64,000 nt of DNA from UBA2040 sp041674745 (GCA_041674745.1 JBAYVD010000002.1:248001-312000); one strand, 5' to 3'. Positions 42,666 to 50,971 are shown, counted from the stretch's first letter. Made by a program: numbers and translations. Notes: generated by a model not told the origin, from the letters alone.

Positions 42666-44816
42666 ATGAAATTAAATTTTACGTTTAAACGTTTTAGTCT
42701 ATTCTTGGTCTTTCTTATGGGAAGTGCTTTTGTCTGGGGACAGACAGTTTACACCTTCACTTCATGTGGAATTACGGGCAAAACAGGTCCAACTCAAACC
42801 AATGCCAATTCAAGTTACATTGGGACCAATTTAGCTGGTAATGTAACCGTAATAGGGGGAATTCAGTATTGGACAGTTCCAGTTACTGCTTCCTACAGAA
42901 TCGAAGGTTATGGTGGGCAAGGTCATGGTATTTATGGCGGTCGAGGAGCTCATATTTCCGGCGAATTTACATTGAATGCCGGAGATCAAATTAAAATTAT
43001 AGTAGGACAAAAAGCTTCACCTCCCGTTGGCAGTGTCAACCAATATGGCGGCGGCGGGGGTTCTTTTGTTACCACAGTTTCAAATGTACCCTACATTGTT
43101 GCAGGTGGTGGTGGAGGAAATCACAGCACCTCATATGTTACAACTGCTGATGCATCAATTGCCAATAATGGTTTTGCTGGATTCGCAACGAATTCTGGAA
43201 CTGCTGGAACAGCTGGATCTGGAGGTGGCACAGCTTCTAGCGCCGATGGTGGCGGTGGACTTCTCGGAAATGGAGGAGGAACCGGTGGCGGATCTTCTTT
43301 CGTGAATGGCGGAATTGGTGGAGCTGGAACTACATCTGGTCATGGTGAAGGAGGTTTTGGATGCGGCGGCGGAACAAGTAGCTGGGATAATTACCGCTCC
43401 GGTGGCGGTGGCGGTTACAGTGGCGGCGGCGGCGGCGGCGAAAATGGTCAAGTAAACGCTCCTTCCGGTGGAGGCGGTGGCTCTTATAATTCTGGTACCA
43501 ACCCGATCAATATAGCCGGTGTTCAAACGGGTGATGGATTGGTTGTTATAACGTTACTTCAATCGTTTCCAAATGATGCCGGAATTTCGACCTTCCCAGG
43601 TGCTCCTAATTGTAATGGTAGTTATCCTTTTCAAGCTACTGTTCAAAACTACGGTAATAACATGCTTAATTCCGTTACAATTAATTGGTCCATCAATGGA
43701 GTCCCTCAAACACCTTACTCTTTAACAACTCCTCTGGATACAATCAATGGAGCTGGAATTAACAACACAACTATAACCCTAGGTACTTTGGTTGTTAATG
43801 GAAATACGACTGTTAAAGCGTGGACAACTGCTCCAAATTCAGTATCAGATCCTGCAAATGGGAATGATACTCTTCAATTAGTTTTGGACCCTTTCACAGT
43901 TACTGCGAATTATGTCAATCAAATCAATTGTTATGGTGGAATGAACGGAGTTGCTCAAGCAACTTCCGTTAATAGTGCCGCAACGCCAACTTTTTCTTGG
44001 AGTAGTGGATCAAATTCTCCTTACATGATTGGTGTAGGAGCCGGAACGTATATTCTTACAGGAAATGATGGTACTTGCTTGGATACAGCTTCTATTGTTT
44101 TCACCCAACCTACTGAACTGATTGTCACAAGCTCAGTGATGAATGTTTCATGTAATGGTGCAAATGACGGTCAGACTTCTGTCGCTGTTAGTGGAGGAAC
44201 ACCTGGCTACATTGTAGATTGGACTGGAGGAACTACAGGTACCACAAACAGTGGTTTGGCTGGGGGCAATTATATCTACACGGTTCATGATGCAAATAGT
44301 TGTACTGTTTCAGATACTATAGTCGTTATCGAACCAGCTGCCATCGTTTTAAACTCAACCGTAACGGCTGAAACAATGGGTACCGATGGTTCAATCGATT
44401 TGATGGTTACAGGTGGTACACCAAACTATACCTATTCTTGGTCCAATGGAAGCACAAGCCAAGATCCAAGTGGATTAAGTAGTGGAACCTATACTGTTAC
44501 CGTTACTGATTTGAACGGTTGTACGGAAACGTTGAGTGTTACCGTAAACTCAGTGGTTGGAATACAAGAAAACAGCACAGATTTTGGTGTTAAAGTTTTC
44601 CCGAATCCAACAAATGGGAAGTTCAATGTTGTGATGGCGAATGCTGACAAAAATGCATCCATTGAGGTATTTGATGTTCTCGGAAACAGAGTAGAACTGT
44701 TGAAAAATGCAGGATCAAAAACGACCATTCAATTGAATGAAAGAAATGGCGTTTATTTTGTTCGAGTAACCAATAATAACCAAACAATTGTAGAAAGAAT
44801 TGTTTTGAGAAATTAA
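42666..44816 (+). CDS. Glycine-rich, SprB-repeat T9SS surface protein
   Basis: A 716-residue precursor. Signal peptide ends near FVWGQ. Residues about 70-295 form a glycine-rich domain with (G)n runs and repeated GGGGG-S/N units, like the ALK/LTK-type glycine-rich domain (PF12810-like) whose glycines pack as polyglycine-II helices. Residues 300-410 form an Ig-like/CARDB-like region. Residues 410-635 hold two to three SprB-like repeats (VNCYGGMNG, VSCNGANDGQTSVAVSGGTPGY, TVTVTDLNGC). The last 75 residues are a type A T9SS sorting domain. It is predicted to be cell-surface or secreted, perhaps in adhesion or gliding. It is monocistronic with its own promoter and terminator. Confidence 0.88.
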   Translation: MKLNFTFKRFSLFLVFLMGSAFVWGQTVYTFTSCGITGKTGPTQTNANSSYIGTNLAGNVTVIGGIQYWTVPVTASYRIEGYGGQGHGIYGGRGAHISGEFTLNAGDQIKIIVGQKASPPVGSVNQYGGGGGSFVTTVSNVPYIVAGGGGGNHSTSYVTTADASIANNGFAGFATNSGTAGTAGSGGGTASSADGGGGLLGNGGGTGGGSSFVNGGIGGAGTTSGHGEGGFGCGGGTSSWDNYRSGGGGGYSGGGGGGENGQVNAPSGGGGGSYNSGTNPINIAGVQTGDGLVVITLLQSFPNDAGISTFPGAPNCNGSYPFQATVQNYGNNMLNSVTINWSINGVPQTPYSLTTPLDTINGAGINNTTITLGTLVVNGNTTVKAWTTAPNSVSDPANGNDTLQLVLDPFTVTANYVNQINCYGGMNGVAQATSVNSAATPTFSWSSGSNSPYMIGVGAGTYILTGNDGTCLDTASIVFTQPTELIVTSSVMNVSCNGANDGQTSVAVSGGTPGYIVDWTGGTTGTTNSGLAGGNYIYTVHDANSCTVSDTIVVIEPAAIVLNSTVTAETMGTDGSIDLMVTGGTPNYTYSWSNGSTSQDPSGLSSGTYTVTVTDLNGCTETLSVTVNSVVGIQENSTDFGVKVFPNPTNGKFNVVMANADKNASIEVFDVLGNRVELLKNAGSKTTIQLNERNGVYFVRVTNNNQTIVERIVLRN

Positions 44817-44832
44817 AGAATTCTATAAATCG

Positions 44833-44869
44833 AAAAAGGCCTGCCACTTTCGTGGTAGGCCTTTTTTTT
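44833..44869 (+). terminator. Bidirectional terminator between the T9SS and helicase genes
   Basis: Stem AAAAAGGCCTGCCAC (44833-44847), loop TTTC, arm GTGGTAGGCCTTTTT (44852-44866), with one G-U pair, and flanking A and T runs on both sides. It serves both converging genes. Confidence 0.93.
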
Positions 44870-44881
44870 CGGGGGATATAT

Positions 44882-46237
44882 TTATCCTAATTTTTGTCTC
44901 TTGTGATACGTTTTATCACCTCGTGTTTTCGGTTTCTTGTATTTTTTCTCAATATTCTGTTTATAACTTCCTCCCAAATTCACTTTTTTATTTTTTTCCT
45001 TTTTTTCATGATAACTTGCCCCTTTATCCAAGTTTTTATCATTTCTAGAAGGATTCTTATCAATAAAATCGTCTGGTTGTTCTTCTGGCAAAAGTCGATC
45101 TGAAATTTTGACATCTTTCGGAAATTTCTGTAATGGAATACTATAATCCATCAATTGTTCAATGGCCGTCTTGTATTTTAATTCGGCTTCATTGGAGAAA
45201 AGAATTGAGCTCCCCTCCTCCTCCGCTCTCCCTGTTCGACCTATACGGTGCATATAATTTTCGGGGAAAACAGGCGTATCAAAATTGATGACATGCGATA
45301 CTTTATCCAAATCCAATCCACGGGCAATTACATCGGTTGCAATCAATATTCGATTCGCTCCCGAGTCAAACTTTTCGATGGTTTGAAAACGTGTGCTCTG
45401 CGCCTTATTCGAGTGAATTACACCGCATTCACGACCGAATTCTTCCTCCATTTCTAGAAATAGCTTGTCGGCTTTTCTTTTACTATCTACAAAAACCAAA
45501 ACCTTCTTATATGTTTTGAAATCAGCTAGTAAGTGTTTCAGCAAATTGATTTTGGTATAAAAATTCTCAACTTGAAAACTACTTTGAGCGATATTTTCCA
45601 ACGGAGTACCACTGACGGCAATGGATATTTTTTCTGGCGCGACAAAGAAATTGGAAATCAATTCTTCTACCTCATCTGTCATCGTTGCCGAAAACATAAT
45701 ATTTTGGCGCTTGTCGTTCATCAATTCGAAGATGTTCATCAATTGGGGGCGAAAACCCAAATCAAGCATAATATCCACTTCATCAATGACCAATTTCTTA
45801 ATGCTTTTGGTATTGATTGTTTGACTTAAAATCAAATCATACAATCTTCCCGGTGTAGCAACTATTATATCACAACCTTCTGCAATTCGAATTCGTTGTG
45901 TATTTATATTCACTCCACCAAAAATGGGCAACACACGAATAGTAAGGTATTTGGTTAATTTTTCAATTTCATCCACCACCTGCATAACCAATTCACGCGT
46001 TGGTACTAAAATCAAAACTCTCGGCTGAACTTGCTTCGAAAAAGGAAGTCCTTCGATAATAGGCAAAGCATAAGCAAAAGTCTTACCCGTACCAGTTTGA
46101 GCAATTCCCAAAATATCTTTCCCGGAAAGCACAATGGAAAAAGCTTTTTCTTGAATAGGTGTGGGTTTTTCAAAACCTAAATCTTGAACGGCATTGTATA
46201 CTTGTTTTCGAAGGTTGAACTTTTCAAAACCTGACAT
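44882..46237 (-). CDS. DEAD-box-family ATP-dependent RNA helicase (DEVD variant)
   Basis: A 451-residue helicase. Q motif region FEKPTPIQEKAF, motif I AQTGTGKT (46-53), motif Ia PTREL (79-83), motif II DEVD (152-155) instead of DEAD, motif III SAT (183-185), and motif VI HRIGRTGRA. A 70-residue basic tail (KKVNLGGSYKQNIEKKYKKPKTRG) follows, typical of RNA-binding tails in bacterial RNA helicases such as RhlE/CsdA types. The target RNA is unknown. The minus-strand -7 box TACCTTTG lies 17 bp upstream of the ATG. Confidence 0.93.
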   Translation of the reverse strand: MSGFEKFNLRKQVYNAVQDLGFEKPTPIQEKAFSIVLSGKDILGIAQTGTGKTFAYALPIIEGLPFSKQVQPRVLILVPTRELVMQVVDEIEKLTKYLTIRVLPIFGGVNINTQRIRIAEGCDIIVATPGRLYDLILSQTINTKSIKKLVIDEVDIMLDLGFRPQLMNIFELMNDKRQNIMFSATMTDEVEELISNFFVAPEKISIAVSGTPLENIAQSSFQVENFYTKINLLKHLLADFKTYKKVLVFVDSKRKADKLFLEMEEEFGRECGVIHSNKAQSTRFQTIEKFDSGANRILIATDVIARGLDLDKVSHVINFDTPVFPENYMHRIGRTGRAEEEGSSILFSNEAELKYKTAIEQLMDYSIPLQKFPKDVKISDRLLPEEQPDDFIDKNPSRNDKNLDKGASYHEKKEKNKKVNLGGSYKQNIEKKYKKPKTRGDKTYHKRQKLG

Positions 46238-46254
46238 AGAACTAAAATTAGATA

Positions 46255-46262
46255 CAAAGGTA
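46255..46262 (-). promoter_or_regulatory. -7 box of the helicase gene
   Basis: Minus-strand TACCTTTG, a perfect TAnnTTTG, ends 17 nt before the ATG at 46237. No -33 element is clear. Confidence 0.55.
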
Positions 46263-46347
46263 GGTTTTCTAGCTGAATTACCTGTTTTTCACTTCTATTT
46301 GGTCTAGGGATTTCCTCATTTTACGAAGATTCGAAAATTAAAGCCAA

Positions 46348-46378
46348 GTTATGAACAGATTTTACAAGGAATTAACAA
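46348..46378. repeat. Imperfect direct repeat with 20-bp period (candidate LytTR site)
   Basis: GTTATGAACAG (46348-46358) and GGAATTAACAA (46368-46378), each 9 of 11 positions like GTTATTAACAA, start exactly 20 bp apart. A third 9/11 copy, GTTATTGTCAA, is at 46380-46390. The same 11-mer occurs twice, perfectly, 20 bp apart at 47399-47429. The pair lies 20 bp before a TATATTTG box. Confidence 0.45.
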
Positions 46379-46398
46379 GGTTATTGTCAATATTTGGA

Positions 46399-46406
46399 TA
46401 TATTTG
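46399..46406 (+). promoter_or_regulatory. -7 box of the small membrane protein gene
   Basis: TATATTTG, a perfect TAnnTTTG, lies 34 bp before the TTG start at 46441. No good -33 element is present, which fits an activator-dependent promoter. Confidence 0.5.
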
Positions 46407-46440
46407 GCAATTGAGTTTTGTAAGAAAATAGGACAAACAA

Positions 46441-46800
46441 TTGGGGATCAAAGAGGATAAAATAATATTTGAAGCGTTTGCCAAAAAGAAAAAAAGGCAA
46501 TCTCTACTAATGGGCATTCTGTTAGTCCTTATGTGGATTTTAACTGCAAATCCTTTTCGGTTTGATGGGTTATATTTTATAGGAGATAATATTCCTCAAT
46601 TTTACATGGTGGTTTTCCATACACTTACAAGGGTTTTTCTTATACTCTGGCTATACAGGTACAATCAGTATTTCCACCTTGATTTAGTTTATGCGGTGTT
46701 ATTCACTTTGTTTTCACCTGCTTTAGCCTTGGTTGTGGTAGGATTGTTAAAAAGTAAAAAAGACGAAAATAACTTCTACGCCAAAAACAAATTTGACTAA
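46441..46800 (+). CDS. Small membrane protein of unknown function
   Basis: A 119-residue protein with a basic N-terminus (EAFAKKKKRQ) and three hydrophobic helices (MGILLVLMWILTA, FYMVVFHTLTRVFLILWLY, LVYAVLFTLFSPALALVVVGLL). The start is TTG 46441; an internal ATG at 46510 would remove the basic segment. It lies 128 bp upstream of a LytTR regulator gene on the same strand, and could be its membrane partner, as in LytTR regulatory systems where a small membrane inhibitor pairs with a LytTR regulator (inference). Confidence 0.6.
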   Translation: MGIKEDKIIFEAFAKKKKRQSLLMGILLVLMWILTANPFRFDGLYFIGDNIPQFYMVVFHTLTRVFLILWLYRYNQYFHLDLVYAVLFTLFSPALALVVVGLLKSKKDENNFYAKNKFD

Positions 46801-46928
46801 CAACACACGTTACATTGTTGATATTTATTTCCTACTACTTTCTTTTGCCTTCTTTGTAGACTTATTTTTACACTACTCGTTTTATTGAATACTTCGCTTC
46901 TTATTTCCAAATACGAAACGAAACAACA

Positions 46929-47306
46929 ATGCCGTTTGAAAATGCATGCAATGAATTGGTTTTAATTCCTTCTTTCAAAGGGATAAAATGTGTTGCCATT
47001 CAAAAAATTGTTTTTTGCGAAGCCTACGGGAATTATACGAAAATTCATCAAATAGATGGTAGTTTCACAACCAACCTTTCCCTAAAACATATTGAACAAA
47101 TATTGCCAATTGCTTGTTTTTTTCGCTGTCACAAATCCTATATTATCAACTTCCGCTTTTTTTCGGAGTTACACATTGCGGAAGATGTTATCTACCTAGA
47201 AAACAAGTCATTCGTAAAGCTAAGTAAACACAAAAAGAAAGATTTTGTGATGCAACTGAATGCATTTGTAGAGGCTAACAATGCAAAATCGTCCGTTCAT
47301 CCTTGA
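46929..47306 (+). CDS. Receiver-less LytTR DNA-binding regulator
   Basis: A 125-residue protein that is almost entirely a LytTR domain: KIVFCEAYGNYTKIHQIDGS, LSLKHIEQILP, FFRCHKSYIINFRFF and SFVKLSKHKKKDF match the family. No response-regulator receiver domain is attached, so activity must be controlled another way, perhaps by the upstream small membrane protein. The nearby 20-bp-period direct repeats at 46348 and 47399 are candidate binding sites. Confidence 0.9.
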   Translation: MPFENACNELVLIPSFKGIKCVAIQKIVFCEAYGNYTKIHQIDGSFTTNLSLKHIEQILPIACFFRCHKSYIINFRFFSELHIAEDVIYLENKSFVKLSKHKKKDFVMQLNAFVEANNAKSSVHP

Positions 47307-47398
47307 TTTACATCCATTCATCATGAATCTGTACCCTGTCATCCTTTTACCCAATTTGAATTATACTTTTTTGAGATTGAAACTACAACTTTGGACAT

Positions 47399-47429
47399 GT
47401 TATTAACAAACGAAAAAGGTTATTAACAA
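47399..47429. repeat. Perfect 11-bp direct repeat, 20-bp period (candidate LytTR site)
   Basis: GTTATTAACAA occurs at 47399-47409 and 47419-47429, starting exactly 20 bp apart (about two helical turns). Paired direct repeats with a period of about 21 bp are the known site architecture for LytTR-domain regulators. It lies 38 bp upstream of the lipoprotein ATG and just after the LytTR gene. Confidence 0.6.
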
Positions 47430-47467
47430 TTTAAAAAAGTATTAATCTCTAAAAAAAGTAAATGATT

Positions 47468-48160
47468 ATGAAAAAATTAGTTTTATTCATCGGAATTGTT
47501 TCAATCTCCATTGTTTCTTGTAAAAAAACCACAACCCCTACCCCAACTATTGCTGAAGATGCTTCATTAAAAGCTACAACTGTTTCTCAAGTTATTGAGC
47601 CAAAAGGTGATTTCACTTTAACCGTTAACAAAGACGGTAGCTTTTCAAGCTCAGACATGACTTACGTGAACAGCTTCCCTCAATTGCAAGCTGCTTTGAC
47701 TAAAACAGGTCTTGGATTAACTTCAAATGATCCGAGCACTGTTACTTTCAGTGTAGACAACACAGGACGTACAACTTCTACTTTTATGCCATTTGATGGT
47801 AAAAATTATACTTTGTTATTAGCGGATTACGGTCAATTTCGTTTTTTCGAAGATAATCTGACTGCAGTATACGGAAAAGAAGGTTTTAAATCGATTTCTC
47901 ACCCTGAGATTTTCACCATGTTCCCTGCTTTAGAGGAAAAATTGGCAAACATCGGAAATGAAATTAAAAACAATTTAGGAAATGGTGGTGATGTAGAAAT
48001 CACGTTGACTCCTGACTTCAAAATCATTGTGGATGGCGTTGTTTACAATTCAAATGCATTGCCTGCCATCGAAAGCGAATGGGCGGCTTGTGTTAAAAGT
48101 AATGGTTCAGGAATGTGGGCATTGTATGTATGTGCTTACTTGTTGTTCAACCCAAGATAA
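47468..48160 (+). CDS. Lipoprotein, possible LytTR target
   Basis: A 230-residue lipoprotein (IVSC lipobox, Cys18, then KKTTTPTPT). The mature part is a Ser/Thr/Asn-rich alpha/beta domain with DFTLTVNKDGSFSSSD and a C-terminal segment with two Cys and a hydrophobic stretch (ACVKSNGSGMWALYVCAYLLF). ATG 47468 is chosen over 47462 since it gives the usual MKKLVL signal start. No family recognised. The GTTATTAACAA repeats in its promoter region suggest control by the adjacent LytTR regulator. Confidence 0.7.
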   Translation: MKKLVLFIGIVSISIVSCKKTTTPTPTIAEDASLKATTVSQVIEPKGDFTLTVNKDGSFSSSDMTYVNSFPQLQAALTKTGLGLTSNDPSTVTFSVDNTGRTTSTFMPFDGKNYTLLLADYGQFRFFEDNLTAVYGKEGFKSISHPEIFTMFPALEEKLANIGNEIKNNLGNGGDVEITLTPDFKIIVDGVVYNSNALPAIESEWAACVKSNGSGMWALYVCAYLLFNPR

Positions 48161-48201
48161 TTAAAAGAAGACATAAGAATCAAATTTAAAACTTTAGCAT
48201 T

Positions 48202-48405
48202 ATGGAATTAATTTGGATGATACCAGGATACACAAACTTCGCAATGGTTTACACCCTTTTAGGAATTGTAACAGCGATTGCTTGTAACAGAGAAAGTCTG
48301 AAAAAAAATTACGCTCCATTTGAGTGGGTTGCGATGGGGTTTGTTTTCCCTGTAGTTACGTACCTTGTAATGAAAAGTAAAAAATACAATAGCTCTAAAG
48401 CTTAA
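48202..48405 (+). CDS. Small two-helix membrane protein
   Basis: A 67-residue protein with two membrane helices (FAMVYTLLGIVTAIAC and PFEWVAMGFVFPVVTYLVM) and a basic tail. It follows the lipoprotein gene by 41 bp with no terminator between, so it is probably co-transcribed and part of the same LytTR-linked unit. A strong hairpin terminator follows. No family recognised. Confidence 0.65.
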   Translation: MELIWMIPGYTNFAMVYTLLGIVTAIACNRESLKKNYAPFEWVAMGFVFPVVTYLVMKSKKYNSSKA

Positions 48406-48432
48406 AAGAATTTTTAAGGATTGAGATTAATC

Positions 48433-48470
48433 GGGGCGACAAGGAATTTTATTTCTGGTTGCCCCTTTTT
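48433..48470 (+). terminator. Intrinsic terminator after the two-helix protein
   Basis: GGGGCGAC (48433-48440) pairs with GTTGCCCC ending at 48465 (one G-U pair) around an AT-rich inner part, followed by a T run. Confidence 0.85.
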
Positions 48471-48534
48471 TATAAATAATGAACGTAGGTGAATATTTTA
48501 TAGAATCCTTGTACTACTATATCAACCTACGGAC

Positions 48535-48569
48535 AAAGCCTAATGATTCAGATTCATTAGGCTTTTCTA
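48535..48569 (+). terminator. Second terminator-like hairpin
   Basis: Perfect 12-bp stem AAAGCCTAATGA (48535-48546) / TCATTAGGCTTT (48554-48565) with a 7-nt loop, followed by T-rich sequence. It lies in non-coding sequence 48406-48745, which otherwise has no gene I can support. Confidence 0.75.
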
Positions 48570-48745
48570 TTTGTCGCCAAATTCTATTCGAATGTCGGTT
48601 CATGATATTGGGCACTTCCTTTTTAAGAACGAAATGGAATTTGGATATTCATGAAGCAGTTAACCTACTAAACAACGATTCACTTAACAACTAATGATCA
48701 AACGCCTTGCTTTTTCTAACTCCTTATCTCTTTCCCAATAGAACG

Positions 48746-48783
48746 AAAAAAAAGCCCTATGAATATATTCATAGGGCTTTTTT
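48746..48783. terminator. Symmetric bidirectional terminator
   Basis: An A run (48746-48753), the perfect 24-bp palindrome 48754-48777 (GCCCTATGAATA and its reverse complement), and a T run (48778-48783). It ends the converging minus-strand cold-shock gene and any transcript from the left. Confidence 0.92.
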
Positions 48784-48797
48784 AAAACGAATTTATT

Positions 48798-49247
48798 TTA
48801 TGCGATTCTTTTAACTTTTACTGCGTTCATTCCTTTCGGTCCGCGCTCCAATTCAAAAGTTACTTTATCATTCTCTCTAATTTCTTCTAATACCCCATTT
48901 ACGTGGAAGAAGTAACTTTCTTGTGATTGCAAATCTTTTATAAAGCCGTACCCTTTGGAATCGTTGTAATAAGCAACTTTACCTTCCGCTGGTCCAGCCT
49001 CCTCTTCCGCTTCACGTGTTGGAACACCTAAAACGATTTCACTTGCATCAATTTCTTTTTTCTTGGTGAAAACTGGCGGAGTATCAACAATGTTTCCATT
49101 TTCATCGACATAAGCCATCATGTTTTCTAAACCACCCCCCGTAGAAGTTTCTTTACGCTCTTCTTTCTTTAGCAATTTATCTTGACGTTTTTTCAAACGT
49201 TTTTTTTCTTTTTCTTTTTTACTGTACGTTTCTTGCGATTTACCCAT
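48798..49247 (-). CDS. Cold-shock-domain protein with long basic N-terminal extension
   Basis: A 149-residue protein. Residues 1-32 are extremely Lys/Glu-rich (KKEKEKKRLKKRQDKLLKK) and likely a charged helix that binds nucleic acid; residues 40-85 are a linker. Residues about 87-149 are a cold-shock OB-fold with RNP1 KGYGFI and RNP2-like SYFFHV. Such extended CSD proteins are common in Bacteroidota and probably bind single-stranded RNA. It is monocistronic; a TACCTTTG -7-like box is at 49395-49388, which would give a leader of about 140 nt, a length often seen for cold-shock mRNAs. Confidence 0.9.
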   Translation of the reverse strand: MGKSQETYSKKEKEKKRLKKRQDKLLKKEERKETSTGGGLENMMAYVDENGNIVDTPPVFTKKKEIDASEIVLGVPTREAEEEAGPAEGKVAYYNDSKGYGFIKDLQSQESYFFHVNGVLEEIRENDKVTFELERGPKGMNAVKVKRIA

Positions 49248-49387
49248 TGATCTCTTTTGATATATTGTACTCTGTTATGCTGTCCAAGTTCTAAATTACA
49301 AGGCATGACAAAAGAGAATTTTGACAAAACATTCAATCAGAAGTTGAAAGGACTTTGGTACAGACAATAAAATACCAAAATCTTTTG

Positions 49388-49395
49388 CAAAGGTA
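49388..49395 (-). promoter_or_regulatory. Candidate -7 box of the cold-shock-domain gene
   Basis: Minus-strand TACCTTTG, a perfect TAnnTTTG, lies 140 bp upstream of the ATG at 49247. The long leader would suit post-transcriptional control. No -33 element is evident. Confidence 0.4.
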
Positions 49396-49459
49396 CGTCT
49401 TTTTTATTTGTTTGATAGGTATGATTTTATGAAAAAAGATGGAAGTCAAGGATAAATAT

Positions 49460-50347
49460 TTAATCTTCCTCTGAATTATCTAAATCTGTTGGTTCTAGTT
49501 CCTTTTCCCAATGTTCATTTAACCAGGCAACAAAGCGTCTGGATGTATTATTAAAATAACGTTTGGTACGATATCCTATCACCCAAGTTACGCCTTGAAT
49601 AGCATTGGTAAGAAAAACTTCATCGGCACTCAATAAATTTTGAGGTAAAATATTGCATTCATATACTTTCACTCCATGCTTCAAGGCTAAATTAATAATT
49701 TGCATACGCATGGTACCAGCCAAACAACCATCTTCTAAACCAGGTGTATACAAAACACCATTGCTAACAACAAACAGATTGGCATTCGAGCTTTCTATGA
49801 TTCCCATGGCATCATTGGTAATCAGCATGTCGTCTAATTTTTTTTCCTTTGCCTGTATACCGGCCAAAACATAAATTAATCCATTTTTTGTTTTAAAATT
49901 GGACAACTTGTTTTTTGGCTTCTTTAAATCCATGAAAATATCTACCTCAACTCCTTTGGAGTTCAATTCAAAATCAGGTGTCAACAAAGGTTTAACCTCG
50001 ATAGAATAGACGCATTCGTTGCTTTCGGGAATATAGTTTCCACCAGAAATACGATCGAAAGAAAGCCGAACTCTTCCGCCTTGATTTATGTCAGATTTAT
50101 CTAAAACCTCCCTAATTTTTTCCAAAAGATATTCTTGGGTTAAATGCGAAGGTATTTCTATTTTTATTGCTGCAGCTCCTTGCACCAATCGCTTGTAATG
50201 GTTGTCAAAATTAATGACAGTTCCGTTGAATACTCGAATGGATTCAAAAACACCATCGCCATATAAATAACCTCGATTGGATGAACTGATACCATTGAGT
50301 TCTGAATCCTGGACCGTTCCGTTGATATTTACAAAAAGTTGAGACAT
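49460..50347 (-). CDS. Class IV PLP aminotransferase/lyase (IlvE/PabC family)
   Basis: A 295-residue fold-type IV PLP enzyme. Seen: GYLYGDGVFESIRV near the N-terminus, the PLP-lysine region NFKTKNGLIYVLAG (Lys152 by alignment), and IIESSNANLFVV. The family contains branched-chain aminotransferase and 4-amino-4-deoxychorismate lyase (folate synthesis); length and lysine-region pattern favour the lyase-like branch, but the sequence cannot decide. It starts 3 bp after the rhomboid gene on the same strand. Confidence 0.85.
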   Translation of the reverse strand: MSQLFVNINGTVQDSELNGISSSNRGYLYGDGVFESIRVFNGTVINFDNHYKRLVQGAAAIKIEIPSHLTQEYLLEKIREVLDKSDINQGGRVRLSFDRISGGNYIPESNECVYSIEVKPLLTPDFELNSKGVEVDIFMDLKKPKNKLSNFKTKNGLIYVLAGIQAKEKKLDDMLITNDAMGIIESSNANLFVVSNGVLYTPGLEDGCLAGTMRMQIINLALKHGVKVYECNILPQNLLSADEVFLTNAIQGVTWVIGYRTKRYFNNTSRRFVAWLNEHWEKELEPTDLDNSEED

Positions 50348-50350
50348 GAA

Positions 50351-50971
50351 TTAGGAAATAAATTGATCTATAAAATTAGAGAGTTTATCAAAGTTAATGA
50401 ATATTACATAAACTATCCCTAAAATCGCCCCTCCAATGTGTGCATCGTGAGCAATCCCAGTGTTTCCCCGTTTATCCATGAAAATTTCATAACCTAAATA
50501 GAATAAACCAAACCAATAAGCTTTGAACGGTATTGGTATAAAAACGAATTGCAACTCCATATCAGGGCGCCATAATATCGCTGCAAAAACAATAGCAGAA
50601 ACGGCACCGGATGCGCCCAACGATCGATAGGCAGGGTTTTCATGGTTACGGATGTAAGGAATTAAGGTGGCAAACAATCCACCTAGCAGAAAAATTGTGG
50701 CAAAATGCAACTCACCCAGCACAATTCCATAAGTATAAATCAATTCTTGCTCAAGCATACCTCCCAGTGCATACAACGAAAACATGTTGAAAAACAAATG
50801 GGCAAAATCGGCGTGAATCCAAATATGAGTGAATAAGCGATAGGATTCATTTTGGTGTTTTACCAGATAGGGTGAAAACATCCATTTTTCTTTCATTTCC
50901 AAATTTTGCATGGCTTGCATGGAAATTAAAACTGTTATAATAACAAGCGCGGTCAGTACATTGAACCCCAT
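50351..50971 (-). CDS. Rhomboid-family intramembrane serine protease (copy 3)
   Basis: A 206-residue compact rhomboid: Ser121 in GASGA, His178 in AHDAHIGG, and the HADFAHLFFNMFSLYALG region. It lacks the large insert of copy 2 and the cytoplasmic tail of copy 1. It lies 3 bp upstream of the class IV aminotransferase gene; no functional link is obvious. It is a third rhomboid gene within 30 kb. Confidence 0.9.
   Translation of the reverse strand: MGFNVLTALVIITVLISMQAMQNLEMKEKWMFSPYLVKHQNESYRLFTHIWIHADFAHLFFNMFSLYALGGMLEQELIYTYGIVLGELHFATIFLLGGLFATLIPYIRNHENPAYRSLGASGAVSAIVFAAILWRPDMELQFVFIPIPFKAYWFGLFYLGYEIFMDKRGNTGIAHDAHIGGAILGIVYVIFINFDKLSNFIDQFIS

Noticed and set aside
43155..43526. Antisense frame inside the glycine-rich region
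   Set aside because: It is a by-product of the GGN-rich codons of the T9SS gene and gives an Ala/Thr/Ser-rich low-complexity product.
48479..48694. A 71-codon open frame between the two-helix protein and the cold-shock gene
   Set aside because: It contains a perfect terminator-like hairpin (48535-48565) and an inverted GTAGGT/ACCTAC pair, and its protein shows no domain or signal; I treat the stretch as non-coding.
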